In this document: positions 23,927 through 32,944 of the stretch, one piece after another
Layout of the letters: every line of letters starts with the position of its first letter
How positions within the stretch are numbered: the first letter of the stretch is position 1
Assembly (NCBI RefSeq): GCF_003236295.1
Contig: NZ_POTW01000042.1
Span: 1-52,538, forward strand
DNA: 52,538 nucleotides
Direction of reading: 5' to 3'
Origin: Jiangella anatolica
GTDB taxonomy: Bacteria > Actinomycetota > Actinomycetes > Jiangellales > Jiangellaceae
The notes under the pieces: model-generated
Databases searched by the model: none
What the model saw: the letters and a program-made list of their open reading frames with translations, nothing else
Told to the model about the DNA's origin: nothing
Program-made: the position numbers and the translations under genes

Positions 23927-26414
23927 GCGCCGCGCAGGACCGCGCCGGTGCGCGACGCGGCCGCGGCCACGGCGGCGTCGCGGGCGGCGGTGGTCTCCTC
24001 CACGGTGAGCGTGCGGTCCGGCGCGCGGAACCGCAGCGCGTAGGCCAGCGACTTCTTCCCGTCGCCGAGCTGCGCACCGGTGAACACGTCGAACAGCCGC
24101 ACCGACTCCAGCAGCTCGCCGGCGCCGGAGCGCAGCGCGTCCTCGACGTCGGCGGCGGCGACGGACAGGTCCACGACGAGCGCGACGTCCTGCGTCGCGA
24201 CCGGGAAGGTGGAGACCGACGGGGCGCGGACCGGCTCGTCCCCGACGCCGTCAGGAAAGATCCGGTCCAGCTCCAGCTCCATCGCGCTGGTCCGCTCCGG
24301 CAGTCCGAGCGCGGCGACGACGCGCGGGTGCAGCTCGCCCGCGTGCCCGACCAGCGTGTCGCCGACGTAGAGGGCGGCGCAGCGGCCGGGGTGCCAGGGG
24401 GCGTGCTCGTCCTTCTCCACCCGGAGCGACACCCCGGCGGCGCGAGCGACGACGCGGGCGGCCTCGACGGCGTCGGCCCAGCTCGCCGGGCGGCCGGAGC
24501 CCCACCAGCCGGTCGGCTCGCGATCACCGGCGAGCGCGACGGCGACCCGGCGCGGCTGCGACGGGACCGCCGCGAGCAACGAGGCCAGCTCGGCGTCGGT
24601 GGGCCGGCGGTCGACCGGCAGCCGCGGCGGGACCGGCAGCGGCCCGGGCGACGGCCGGAACACCAGCCCCGCCTCGTACACGGCGACGTCGGACGAGCCG
24701 CGGCCGGCGTTGCGCCGCAGCGTCGCCAGCAGCCCCGGCAGCAGCGTCGTGCGCAGCAGCGGCTGCTCCTCCGAGATCGGGTTGGCCAGCCGCAGCGCGA
24801 CCCGGCGCGCGTCGTCGGCCGGGAAGCCCAGGGCGTCGAAGTCGGCCGCGCCGACGAACGGGTACGACGGCGCCTCGACGTAGCCGGCGGCGGCGACGGC
24901 GCGCTCGACGCGGCGGCGCAACCGCTGCGCCGGCGTGATGCCGCGCCCGGCCGGCGCGACCGGCAGCACCGACGGCACCGCGTCATAGCCGCGCAGCCGG
25001 GCCACCTCCTCGACCAGGTCGTACGGGTCGGTGAGGTCGGGCCGCCAGGTCGGCGGCGTGACGGCGATCCGCTCGGCACCCGCCGGCGCGACCACCGAGC
25101 CCACAGCCGTGAGCAGCGACGTCACCTCGTCGGCCGCGTAGTCGACGCCGACGACGCGTGCCGGCAGCGACACCGGGATCTCGATCGGGGACGGCGCGGG
25201 CGCCGCGCCGGTCACCGTCAGCCCCGGCTCCTGCGTCGCCCCGCCGAGCGACACGAGCAGGTCGACCACCCGCTGCGACGCGACCGCCGGCAGCGCAGGG
25301 TCGACGCCGCGCTCGAACCGCTTGGACGCCTCGCTGGGCAACTTGTGCCGGCGCGCCGTGCGGGCGATGCCGGTCGCCTCGAAGTGCGCCGCCTCGACCA
25401 CGATCGCCGTGGTCTCGGAGCTCAGCTCGGTGGACCCGCCGCCCATGACGCCGGCCAGGCCGATCGGCCCGGAGTCGTCGGTGATCAGCAGGTCATCGGG
25501 GTCGACAGCCCGGACCACGCCGTCCAGCGTGGTGATCTTCTCCCCCGCCGTCGCCCGGCGGACGACGATCGGGCCGCGCAGCGCGTCGCGGTCGTAGCCG
25601 TGGATCGGCTGGCCCAGCTCCAGCATCACGTAGTTGGTGATGTCGACGGCCAGCGAGATGGGCCGCATGCCGGCCAGCTGGACCCGTCGCTGCAGCCACC
25701 GCGGGCTCGGCGCGGACGGGTCGAAGCCGGTCACCGTCCGGGCCGCGAACACCGGACACCGCTGGGCGTCGTCGACCCGCACCGGGTAGCCGTCGTCGCC
25801 GGTCAGCGCGACGTCCGGGCGCAGACCCGGGTCGGTGAAGGCCACGCCGTACGCCGTCGCGGCCTCGCGGGCGACGCCGCGGATGGACAGGCAGTAGCCG
25901 CGGTCGGGCGTGACGGCGATGTCGAGGACGTCGTCGCGCAGCCGCAGCAGCTCGATCGCGTCGTCGCCCGGCGCCGCCTCGTCCACACCGAGCACCAGGA
26001 TGCCGGCGTGGTCGTCGCCGATGCCCAGCTCGCGGACCGAGCAGATCATGCCGTCGGACACGTGCCCGTAGGTCTTGCGGGCGGCGATCTCGAACCCGCC
26101 GGGCAGCACCGCGCCGGGCAGCGACACGACGACGAGGTCGCCGGCGGCGAAGTTGTGCGCGCCGCACACGATCCCGCGCGGCTCCGCCTCGCCGACGTCG
26201 ACGGAGCACCAGCGGATGGTCTTGCCGTTCTTCTGCGGCTCGTCGGCGAACTCCAGCACCCGGCCGACGACCAGCGGGCCGGTGATGTCGGCGCCGGCCT
26301 CGTCGACGGTCTCGACCTCGAGGCCGGCCCGGATCAGCCGGGTCGCGACGTCGCGCGCGCTCACGCCGTCGGGCAGCGCCGCGTACTCCCGCAGCCAGCT
26401 CAGGGGGACGCGCA

Positions 26415-26415
<1 letters not shown>
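23923..26415 (-). CDS. pheT: Phenylalanyl-tRNA synthetase beta subunit
   Basis: 830-residue beta chain of the (alpha-beta)2 enzyme that charges tRNA-Phe. It begins [15 protein letters not shown], followed by the tRNA-binding OB domain ([11 protein letters not shown]...[13 protein letters not shown], about 45-150), the B3/B4 editing region, B5 with [12 protein letters not shown], and the C-terminal anticodon-binding FDX-ACB domain ([13 protein letters not shown], about 740-830). Length is standard. Its ATG overlaps the pheS stop by one base (TGATG), and it overlaps the SDR gene downstream. Confidence 0.97.
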
Positions 26416-27542
<1,127 letters not shown>

Positions 27543-27569
27543 CTACTCACGCGTGGTCGCAACCCGGAG

Positions 27570-27575
27570 AGTGTA
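27570..27575 (-). promoter_or_regulatory. Probable -10 of the pheST operon
   Basis: TACACT on the minus strand, 36 nt before the pheS ATG. It gives a short 5' leader of about 30 nt that contains the ribosome binding site. No convincing -35 is seen. Confidence 0.4.
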
Positions 27576-27586
27576 CGCGGCGAGCG

Positions 27587-28126
27587 TCACACCGGGGCGA
27601 GCGGGAGGTGCGGCGCCGCCGGCAGCTCGACGGCGATCGGGTCGCCCGGCCGGACCTCGCCGCCCGTCAGCACGATCGCCATCACCCCGGCCCGGCGGAC
27701 GATCTGCCCGTCAGCGTCGCGGCCGACGACCTCCTTGAGCACGCCCTGCTGGAAGTCGTCGATCTGGTAGCAGGGGTTGCGCAGCCCGGTGACCTCGACG
27801 ACCGCGTCCGGTCCCAGCCGCAGCCGGGTGCCGGTCGGCAGGCCGAGCAGGTCGACGCCGCGGGTGGTGACGTTCTCCCCCATCTCCCCCGCGCCGACGG
27901 CGAACCCGGCGGCGGCCAGCTCGTCGTGCAGCTCGGCGTGGATGAGATGCACCTGGCGCAGGTTCGGCTGCGTGGGATCGCGGCGGACCCGGGACCGGTG
28001 CTTCACCGTCACGCCGGAATGCGCGTCACCCTCGACACCGAGCCCGGCCAGCAGCCGGATCACCGGCCGGTTCGGCTTGCTGAAGCTGTGCGTCGCGCTG
28101 GTGCTGACGGCGCTGACCTGTCCCAT
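27587..28126 (-). CDS. MOSC-domain protein
   Basis: 179-residue single-domain protein of the MOSC (molybdenum-cofactor sulfurase C-terminal) family, thought to carry sulfur to metal-sulfur centres or to bind molybdopterin. The family motifs are LGVEGDAHSG near residue 28, VHLIHAELHDELAAAG, GENVTTRGVDLLGLPTGTRL and the conserved cysteine in VTGLRNPCYQIDDF (about residue 120). ATG overlaps the stop of the upstream split-barrel protein by one base (TGATG). It lies between that gene and pheS, in a small block inserted into the usual tsnR-pheS interval. Confidence 0.9.
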   Translation of the reverse strand: MGQVSAVSTSATHSFSKPNRPVIRLLAGLGVEGDAHSGVTVKHRSRVRRDPTQPNLRQVHLIHAELHDELAAAGFAVGAGEMGENVTTRGVDLLGLPTGTRLRLGPDAVVEVTGLRNPCYQIDDFQQGVLKEVVGRDADGQIVRRAGVMAIVLTGGEVRPGDPIAVELPAAPHLPLAPV

Positions 28127-28671
28127 CAGTGCCCGTGGCCGTGGCCGTGCTCGTCGCCATGGCCGTGGCCGTGGCCCCCGTCACCGTGGTCGCCGTCGTG
28201 GTCGCCGCCGTCGGGATCGAGGTGCGGCGGGAACCCGCCGGTCGCGACCGGGCCCCACCGCTGCGGGGTGATCCGCAGCAGCGACTTGCCCTGCCGGTGC
28301 ATCGCCTCGCGGTAGCCGTCCCAGTCCTCGTGCTCGCCCGCGACGTTGCGGTAGTACTCGACCAGCGGCTCGATCGAGTCGGGCAGGTCGATGATCTCCG
28401 CCGGCCCGTCGACCTGCACCCAGGCGCCGTTGAACTCGTCGGAGAGCACGACGATGCTGGCGGTCGGGCGGTGCCGGACGTTGTTCGCCTTGGCGCGGTC
28501 CGGGTAGGTCGAGACGACGATGCGGCCGGAGTCGTCGACGCCGCAGGTCACCGGCGAGGCCTGCGGCGTGCCGTCGCTGCGGGTGGTGATGACGATGCCG
28601 TGGTGGCGCGGCCGGACGAACTCGAGCAGCCCGGCGAGATCGACGGTGGTGTTCGTGGCGATGTTCGGCAT
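28126..28671 (-). CDS. Pyridoxamine-5'-phosphate-oxidase/F420-type split-barrel protein with His-rich tail
   Basis: 181-residue protein. Residues about 1-145 form a flavin or F420-binding split barrel of the PPOX class (FVRPRHHGIVITTRSDGTPQ, then PVTCGVDDSGRIVVSTYPDRAKANN and VVLSDEFNGAWVQVDG), likely a reductase or cofactor-binding oxidase. The last 33 residues are an added tail made almost only of His, Gly and Asp, with ten histidines (GHGHGHGDEHGHGHGH at the end), as in Ni/Co/Zn-storage or metallochaperone tails. ATG 28671 stands 6 nt after a TAAGGT hexamer, so it is probably leaderless. Coupled to the MOSC gene. Confidence 0.87.
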   Translation of the reverse strand: MPNIATNTTVDLAGLLEFVRPRHHGIVITTRSDGTPQASPVTCGVDDSGRIVVSTYPDRAKANNVRHRPTASIVVLSDEFNGAWVQVDGPAEIIDLPDSIEPLVEYYRNVAGEHEDWDGYREAMHRQGKSLLRITPQRWGPVATGGFPPHLDPDGGDHDGDHGDGGHGHGHGDEHGHGHGH

Positions 28672-28677
28672 GAGGCC

Positions 28678-28700
28678 ACCTTAAGTGGATTGCATAGGGT
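28678..28700. promoter_or_regulatory. Back-to-back leaderless promoters
   Basis: The 35-bp divergent gap holds two -10 hexamers: TAAGGT on the minus strand (28678-28683), 6 nt before the ATG at 28671, and TAGGGT on the plus strand (28695-28700), 6 nt before the ATG at 28707. Neither gene has a Shine-Dalgarno sequence, so both mRNAs should start at or next to the start codon. Confidence 0.6.
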
Positions 28701-28706
28701 CGACTC

Positions 28707-29552
28707 ATGTCGATCGAGCTCGCGCCCACCGAACTGCAGGTGATCCTGCCCAACGAGTCCCCGCGCATGGCGCCGTCGCGGCTGACCGAGCTCGCCGTTC
28801 TGGCCGAGCGGCTCGGCTACGACGCCGTCCTGCTGCCCGACCACCTGCTGCCGCCGGAGCCGTACGGCCCGGCGTACGGGGGCGTCTACGAGCCGCTGAC
28901 GACGCTGGCGTTCCTCGCGGCGGCGACGGAGCGGATCAGGCTGGGCATGTCGGTGCTCGTGGTGCCGCTGCGCGAGCCGTTCCTCGTCGCCAAGCAGGCG
29001 GCGACGGTGCACCGGCTGTCCGGCGGGCGGCTGGTGCTCACCGTCGGCGCCGGGTGGGAGCCCAACGAGTTCGCCGCCGCCCGGGCCGACTATGCCGGGC
29101 GCGGCGCGTACGTCGCCGACGCGGCCCGGCTGTTCCGGGCGCTGTTCTCCGGCGCGACGTCGTATGACGATCCGCGGTTCGGGTTCGAGCGCGGCGTGTT
29201 CGAGCCGGCGCCGCTGACGCCGCTGCCGATCTCGCTCGGCGGGACGTCCGACGCGGCGCTGCGCCGGGTGGCCGCCGTCGCCGACGAATGGCACGGGTTC
29301 GCCCTGGACGCCGACGGGTTCGCCGAGCGGCTGGGCCGGCTGCGGGAGCTACGCGCCGCCGGGCCGCTGTCGAGGCTGCCGCTGCGCGTCGGCACCCGGA
29401 TCGAGTGGCCCGCCGACCCGGACGGCGTGCCCGCCGTGGTGAAGTCCGTGCACGCCCTCGCCGACGCCGGCGCCGACTACGTCGCCGTCTCCTTCGGCGA
29501 CGAGGCCGGCGCCGCCCGGCGGATGGAGGACCTGGCCGCCGCGTTCAGCTGA
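28707..29552 (+). CDS. LLM-class (F420-dependent-type) oxidoreductase
   Basis: 281-residue TIM-barrel oxidoreductase of the bacterial luciferase-like monooxygenase family, likely using F420 or FMN. Characteristic segments are LAERLGYDAVLLPDHLLPP, LTTLAFLAAATERIRLGMSV, LVVPLREPFLVAKQAATVHRLSGGRL and the cofactor-loop VGAGWEPNEFAAA. It ends with a typical LADAGADYVAVSF and helix. ATG 28707 follows a -10 element by 6 nt and is probably leaderless. The substrate is unknown; pairing with a divergent split-barrel protein hints at shared cofactor chemistry. Confidence 0.88.
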   Translation: MSIELAPTELQVILPNESPRMAPSRLTELAVLAERLGYDAVLLPDHLLPPEPYGPAYGGVYEPLTTLAFLAAATERIRLGMSVLVVPLREPFLVAKQAATVHRLSGGRLVLTVGAGWEPNEFAAARADYAGRGAYVADAARLFRALFSGATSYDDPRFGFERGVFEPAPLTPLPISLGGTSDAALRRVAAVADEWHGFALDADGFAERLGRLRELRAAGPLSRLPLRVGTRIEWPADPDGVPAVVKSVHALADAGADYVAVSFGDEAGAARRMEDLAAAFS

Positions 29553-29711
29553 CGGGTCACCGGATGCCACGCGGTGGCGGGGCCGGTCGAGGCCGCGCCC
29601 ACACGCGCCGGGGCCAAGAGCGGCCGACACGATGCCCGGGCGCTCGGGCCGGCGGCCTGCGGTGCGGCGGCCGATCACGCGGCGTGTCGTCGCGGCGGCG
29701 CGCCTGCGTTG

Positions 29712-29759
29712 GTCCCCGCCCGGCCGGGTGGGAGGCCCACTCTACGGGTGGGCGGGGAC
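29712..29759. terminator. Long hairpin after the LLM gene and vapB remnant
   Basis: GTCCCCGCCC (29712-29721) pairs perfectly with GGGCGGGGAC (29750-29759); an inner pairing between the flanking CCCAC and GTGGG segments is also possible. It overlaps the end of the vapB remnant and lies 160 bp after the LLM stop; the bases 29553-29711 between show no gene. Confidence 0.45.
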
Positions 29760-29927
29760 AATGTCGGCCGGCCGCAGCTCGTCCAGGTCCGCGCCCCGGC
29801 CGACGCCGCGGAGCGAGAGCAGGAACTCCTTCGTCAGCGGCGCGCCGACGAGGCGGCGCAGGGCGAGATCGACCGCCTCACGCTTGGTCGCGACTCCCCA
29901 TCGCCGCATGACCTCGCCGACGCTCGT
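29742..29927 (-). pseudogene. 5'-truncated vapB-type antitoxin remnant
   Basis: A 55-codon frame from ATG 29909 encodes a clear VapB-family C-terminal half: [19 protein letters not shown], then the linker [10 protein letters not shown] and the conserved end [14 protein letters not shown] (family: LRGxGWxGDLDELR). The similarity runs back a few codons more (VGEV) until it meets the tsnR-like stop at 29928-29930. The usual first 15 or so residues with the ribbon strand are missing. No vapC (PIN) gene follows. It is therefore probably a deletion remnant of a VapBC pair joined to the end of the methyltransferase gene, not a working antitoxin. Confidence 0.6.
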
Positions 29928-30761
29928 CTACCGCGCGGCGCGGCGGCGGGCGCGGGCGGAGCCGTAGAGGCAGACGGCGGCGGCGGTGGCGAGGTTGAGG
30001 CTCTCGGCGCGGCCGTAGATCGGGACCCGGACGACGTGGTCGGCGACGGCGGCGACGTCGTCGGGGAGGCCCCAGGCCTCGTTGCCGAACAGCCACGCCA
30101 CCGGACCCGCGAGCAGCCCGTCGTCCTCGGCGGCGTCGAGGTCGAGCGACCCGGCCCCGTCGGCGGCCAGCACCGTGAGGCCGCGCTCGCGCAGCGCCGT
30201 CACGGCGTCGGCGACCGGCGGGCCGGACACGATCGGCAGGTGGAACACGCTGCCGGCGGAGGCGCGGACGGCCTTGCCGCCCTGCGGGTCGGCCGATCCA
30301 TGGGTGAGCACGACGGCGTCGGCGCCGGCCGCGTCGGCGCAGCGGATGACCGTGCCGGCGTTGCCCGGGTCGCGTGCCTCGGCGAGGACGGCGACCAGCT
30401 GCGGCCCACCGGCCGGCTCACCGGCCGCCTCACCCGCCAGCGCGGCCGCCAGGTCCACCGTCAGCGACCGGCACAGCGCGACCAGCCCCTGCGGCGTCAC
30501 CGTCTCCGACAGTGCGGCCAGCGCGGCCTCGTCGGCCATGGACACCGGGACGCCGGCGTCGGACGCGGCCGCGACGATGGGCGCCCAGCGGACCGCCGCC
30601 GCCGTCGTCGCGAACAGCTCCACGACCCGGCCCGGTCCGGCGGCGACCGCCTCGCGGACCGCCTGCGGGCCTTCGGCAAGGAACAGGCCGGCCTTCTCGC
30701 GGGCCGGCCGGCGCAGCAGCTTGTGCGCCTCACGCACCCGCCCGGACCGTTCGGTCAGCAT
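29928..30761 (-). CDS. TrmH/SpoU-family RNA 2'-O-methyltransferase (TsnR-like)
   Basis: 277-residue SPOUT methyltransferase that methylates a ribose in rRNA or tRNA. The N-terminal substrate-binding domain has VREAHKLLRRPAREKAGLFLAEG; the knotted catalytic domain has motif 1 LAEARDPGNAGTVIRCADAAGAD, motif 2 VAWLFGNEAWGLPDDV and motif 3 VRVPIYGRAESLNLATAAAV, whose Asn/Glu residues bind SAM. ATG 30761 is preceded by GGAAGGAG. It follows rplT, the standard place in actinomycetes. A terminator stands between them, so it may need its own promoter or readthrough. Confidence 0.93.
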   Translation of the reverse strand: MLTERSGRVREAHKLLRRPAREKAGLFLAEGPQAVREAVAAGPGRVVELFATTAAAVRWAPIVAAASDAGVPVSMADEAALAALSETVTPQGLVALCRSLTVDLAAALAGEAAGEPAGGPQLVAVLAEARDPGNAGTVIRCADAAGADAVVLTHGSADPQGGKAVRASAGSVFHLPIVSGPPVADAVTALRERGLTVLAADGAGSLDLDAAEDDGLLAGPVAWLFGNEAWGLPDDVAAVADHVVRVPIYGRAESLNLATAAAVCLYGSARARRRAAR

Positions 30762-30784
30762 CGTGCTCCTTCCGGACAGACGAA

Positions 30785-30813
30785 GACCGGGCCCGCCGAT
30801 GACGGGCCCGGTC
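30785..30813 (-). terminator. Terminator after rplT
   Basis: GACCGGGCCCG (30785-30795) pairs perfectly over 11 bp with CGGGCCCGGTC (30803-30813), loop of 7. It lies 19 nt after the rplT stop on the minus strand and should end most infC-rpmI-rplT transcripts. Confidence 0.75.
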
Positions 30814-30831
30814 TCGACGAACGGACGACGC

Positions 30832-31221
30832 TCAGGCCGCCGGAGCCGCCGGCGCGTTGCGGTCGGCGGGCAGCGCGCCACGCGCGACCTCGACCAGGGT
30901 CTTGAACGCGCCCGGGTCGTTCACCGCGAGGTCAGCCAGCATCTTGCGGTCGACCTCGACCTCGGCCAGCCGCAGGCCCTGGATCAAGCGGTTGTACGTC
31001 AGGCCCTCGGCGCGGGACGCCGCGTTGATACGGGTGATCCAGAGCTGCCGGAAGTCGCCCTTGCGCTGCTTGCGGTCGCGGTAGGCGTAGACGAGCGAGT
31101 GGGTGACCTGCTCCTTCGCCTTCCGGTACATCCGGGAGCGCTGACCCCGGTAGCCGCTGGCCCGCTCGAGGGTCTCACGGCGCTTCTTGTGGGCGTTGGC
31201 CGCCCGCTTGACGCGTGCCAC
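30832..31221 (-). CDS. rplT: 50S ribosomal protein L20
   Basis: 129-residue L20, an early-assembly 23S rRNA-binding protein. Start [21 protein letters not shown] and the core [26 protein letters not shown] are diagnostic. The C-terminus has an extra Ala/Pro-rich end ([11 protein letters not shown]) common in actinomycetes. The start codon is GTG at 31221, preceded by AAGGAGT. Third gene of infC-rpmI-rplT. Confidence 0.98.
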   Translation of the reverse strand: MARVKRAANAHKKRRETLERASGYRGQRSRMYRKAKEQVTHSLVYAYRDRKQRKGDFRQLWITRINAASRAEGLTYNRLIQGLRLAEVEVDRKMLADLAVNDPGAFKTLVEVARGALPADRNAPAAPAA

Positions 31222-31279
31222 TGGTACTCCTTGCTGAGTTCGGCCGCACCGGCCGAAGGATGAACTGGACGGTCGCCGC

Positions 31280-31474
31280 TTACTTGCCGAGCAGCTTCTT
31301 GATGCGGGACTGGTCCGCCTTGGACACCTCGGTGGTGCCGGCGAGCTTCCGCGTCAGCGTGGACGGCTTGTGCTCCAGGTAGTGGCGACGGTTCGCCTTC
31401 TGGCGCAGCACCTTCCCGCTCCCGGTGATCCGGAACCGCTTGCTCGTGCCGCTGTGCGTCTTGTTCTTCGGCAT
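31280..31474 (-). CDS. rpmI: 50S ribosomal protein L35
   Basis: 64-residue basic protein of the large subunit. It reads [20 protein letters not shown] and continues [17 protein letters not shown], as in the family, and has the normal length. It lies 17 bp after infC and 58 bp before rplT; AGAGGAG precedes the ATG. Confidence 0.98.
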   Translation of the reverse strand: MPKNKTHSGTSKRFRITGSGKVLRQKANRRHYLEHKPSTLTRKLAGTTEVSKADQSRIKKLLGK

Positions 31475-31491
31475 GGCGCCGTCTGCTCCTC

Positions 31492-32172
31492 TTAGTCTTC
31501 GTTGTCAGGGGTGGGACGGACGACCTCGGGTCGCTCGGCCTTCTCGGCCTCCGCCGCCGCCCGGCTCGCCGCGCGCTCGGCCCGCTCGGCCTCTTCGTCG
31601 GCGTCGCGCTGGTGTTGCCGCTCGACCTTCGCCGCTTCCTTCTCGGCCTTGGCGTCGGCCTTCTTCCGGTGCGGCCCCAACACCATGATCATGTTGCGGC
31701 CGTCCTGCTTCGGCGACGACTCGACGAAGCCAAGTTCGTTGACGTCCTCGGCCAGCCGCTGCAGCAACCGGAAGCCCAGCTCAGGTCGCGACTGCTCACG
31801 GCCGCGGAACATGATGGTGACCTTGACCTTGTCACCCTCGGCCAGGAAGCGCTCGACCGCGCGCTTCTTGGTCTCGTAGTCGTGCTTGTCGATCTTGGGC
31901 CGGAGCTTCTGCTCCTTGATCAGGACGTGCGACTGGTTCCGGCGAGCCGCGCGCTCCTTCATGGCGGACTCGTACTTGAACTTGCCGTAGTCCATGAGCT
32001 TGGCCACCGGCGGCCGGGCGCCGGGAGCGACCTCGACCAGGTCGAGATCGGCCTCCGCCGCAAGCCGGAGCGCGTCCTCGATGCGGACGATGCCGACCTG
32101 CTCACCGTTGGGGCCGACGAGCCGGACCTCCGAAACGCGGATCCGGTCGTTGATGCGGGGCTCTGCGCTGAT
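31492..32172 (-). CDS. infC: Translation initiation factor IF-3
   Basis: 226-residue IF-3, which keeps the 30S subunit free and proofreads start codons. The N-domain ([24 protein letters not shown] onward, about 4-80) and C-domain ([19 protein letters not shown], about 95-175) are followed by a long, charged Ala/Glu/Lys tail of about 50 residues. The chosen start is ATC at 32172: AGGAGGAAGGC stands right before it, and the protein then begins (M)SAEPRIND like relatives, while the nearest upstream in-frame ATG would add 25 unlike residues. A rare ATC/ATT start is the known device by which IF-3 controls its own synthesis. Confidence 0.95.
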   Translation of the reverse strand: MSAEPRINDRIRVSEVRLVGPNGEQVGIVRIEDALRLAAEADLDLVEVAPGARPPVAKLMDYGKFKYESAMKERAARRNQSHVLIKEQKLRPKIDKHDYETKKRAVERFLAEGDKVKVTIMFRGREQSRPELGFRLLQRLAEDVNELGFVESSPKQDGRNMIMVLGPHRKKADAKAEKEAAKVERQHQRDADEEAERAERAASRAAAEAEKAERPEVVRPTPDNED

Positions 32173-32423
32173 GCCTTCCTCCTGAAATCGACGGGGTGGT
32201 GCCTCGACCACACCGCGGAAACACGAATGGCCTCCGCGATCGTGCACGCAGAGGCCAACCCATCGGCGCCGCGATGCATTCCTGCATCACGACCACAAGG
32301 GCGCCCGGTGGACGCCCTGACCAGGGAACCCGACGATCTGTGCGATCGTTGCGGGTGGGAGAGGTCTCCGCTTGCTGGCCGCCCCACTCGAGGGTTCGAG
32401 TCAGACGGTCCGGTCGGTGTGAG
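32173..32423 (-). promoter_or_regulatory. Structured infC leader
   Basis: About 250 nt between a -10-like TAGGCT (minus strand, 32424-32429) and the ATC start. It contains a perfect 10-bp stem (one G-U) at 32229-32238/32247-32256, a 6-bp stem with a GGAA tetraloop at 32273-32288, and further GC hairpins near 32300-32330. Actinomycete infC operons are known to carry long structured leaders; the pairings support control of the ribosomal-protein operon here. Confidence 0.5.
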
Positions 32424-32435
32424 AGCCTACCATGA

Positions 32436-32783
32436 ATGAGCACGCCAGATCACATCGCCGCCGAGGCGAGTCGCGACATCGCCGACGTCCCCGCCGTCGA
32501 GGTCATCTCGACCGCGGCCGTCCACCTGATGAGCGCCGCCGCCGTCCACCTCGGCCTCGCCGAGGACCTCCCGGAGCATCGCGACCTGGACGAGGCGCGG
32601 TCGCTGATCGAGGCGCTCGCCGGCCTGATCACCGCCGCCGCCCCGTCACTCGGCACGCACCACGCGGGCCCCCTGCGCGACGGGCTGAAGACGCTGCAGC
32701 TGGCGTTCCGCGAGGCGAGCACGATCCCCGACGCCGTCGGCGAAGGTCCCGGCGAGAAGTACACCGGCCCCGTCTATTCCTGA
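32436..32783 (+). CDS. DUF1844-family protein
   Basis: 115-residue acidic, helical protein. The family pattern is AVEVISTAAVHLMSAAAVHLGL, then DLDEARSLIEALAGLI and a C-terminal PLRDGLKTLQLAFREAST. Its function is unknown, but a DUF1844 gene next to infC is usual in actinomycetes, which supports the call. The ATG at 32436 lies 263 bp from the infC start in divergent orientation, sharing the promoter region. A second ATG at 32432 is in another frame. The end of the gene is followed by the palindromic element 32788-32882. Confidence 0.85.
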   Translation: MSTPDHIAAEASRDIADVPAVEVISTAAVHLMSAAAVHLGLAEDLPEHRDLDEARSLIEALAGLITAAAPSLGTHHAGPLRDGLKTLQLAFREASTIPDAVGEGPGEKYTGPVYS

Positions 32784-32787
32784 CGCA

Positions 32788-32882
32788 CCGGAATGATCAC
32801 GTTAAGCAGGGCTGCTCCTGCTTCACCGGGCAGGCATGCCTAGCGAGGCGGGAGGATGCCTGCTTAACGTGATCATTTCCGG
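32788..32882. repeat. 95-bp palindromic (REP-like) element
   Basis: The outer arms CCGGAATGATCACGTTAAGCAGG (32788-32810) and its reverse complement (32859-32882) match over 23 bp with a single extra base. Inside, AAGCAGG also pairs with CCTGCTT at 32817-32823, and GCAGGCAT (32830-32837) pairs with ATGCCTGC (32856-32863), so the element can fold as one long hairpin or as several smaller ones. It lies exactly between two convergent genes. It looks like a REP/MITE-type interspersed repeat that may also act as a bidirectional terminator. Confidence 0.7.
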
Positions 32883-32944
32883 CGGGGCTGGCCAGCAGGG
32901 GCACGCCGGCGGTGCGCGACGGGGCCGGGCGGCGCGGAGTCGCG

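Noticed and set aside
28129-28210. Apparent tandem repeat gtggccgtggcc
   Set aside because: It is the coding sequence of the His/Gly tail of the split-barrel protein, not an independent repeat or CRISPR.
32385-32415. T-arm-like sequence GGGTTCGAGTC suggesting a tRNA
   Set aside because: No matching acceptor stem, anticodon arm or CCA region around it; it lies in the infC leader.
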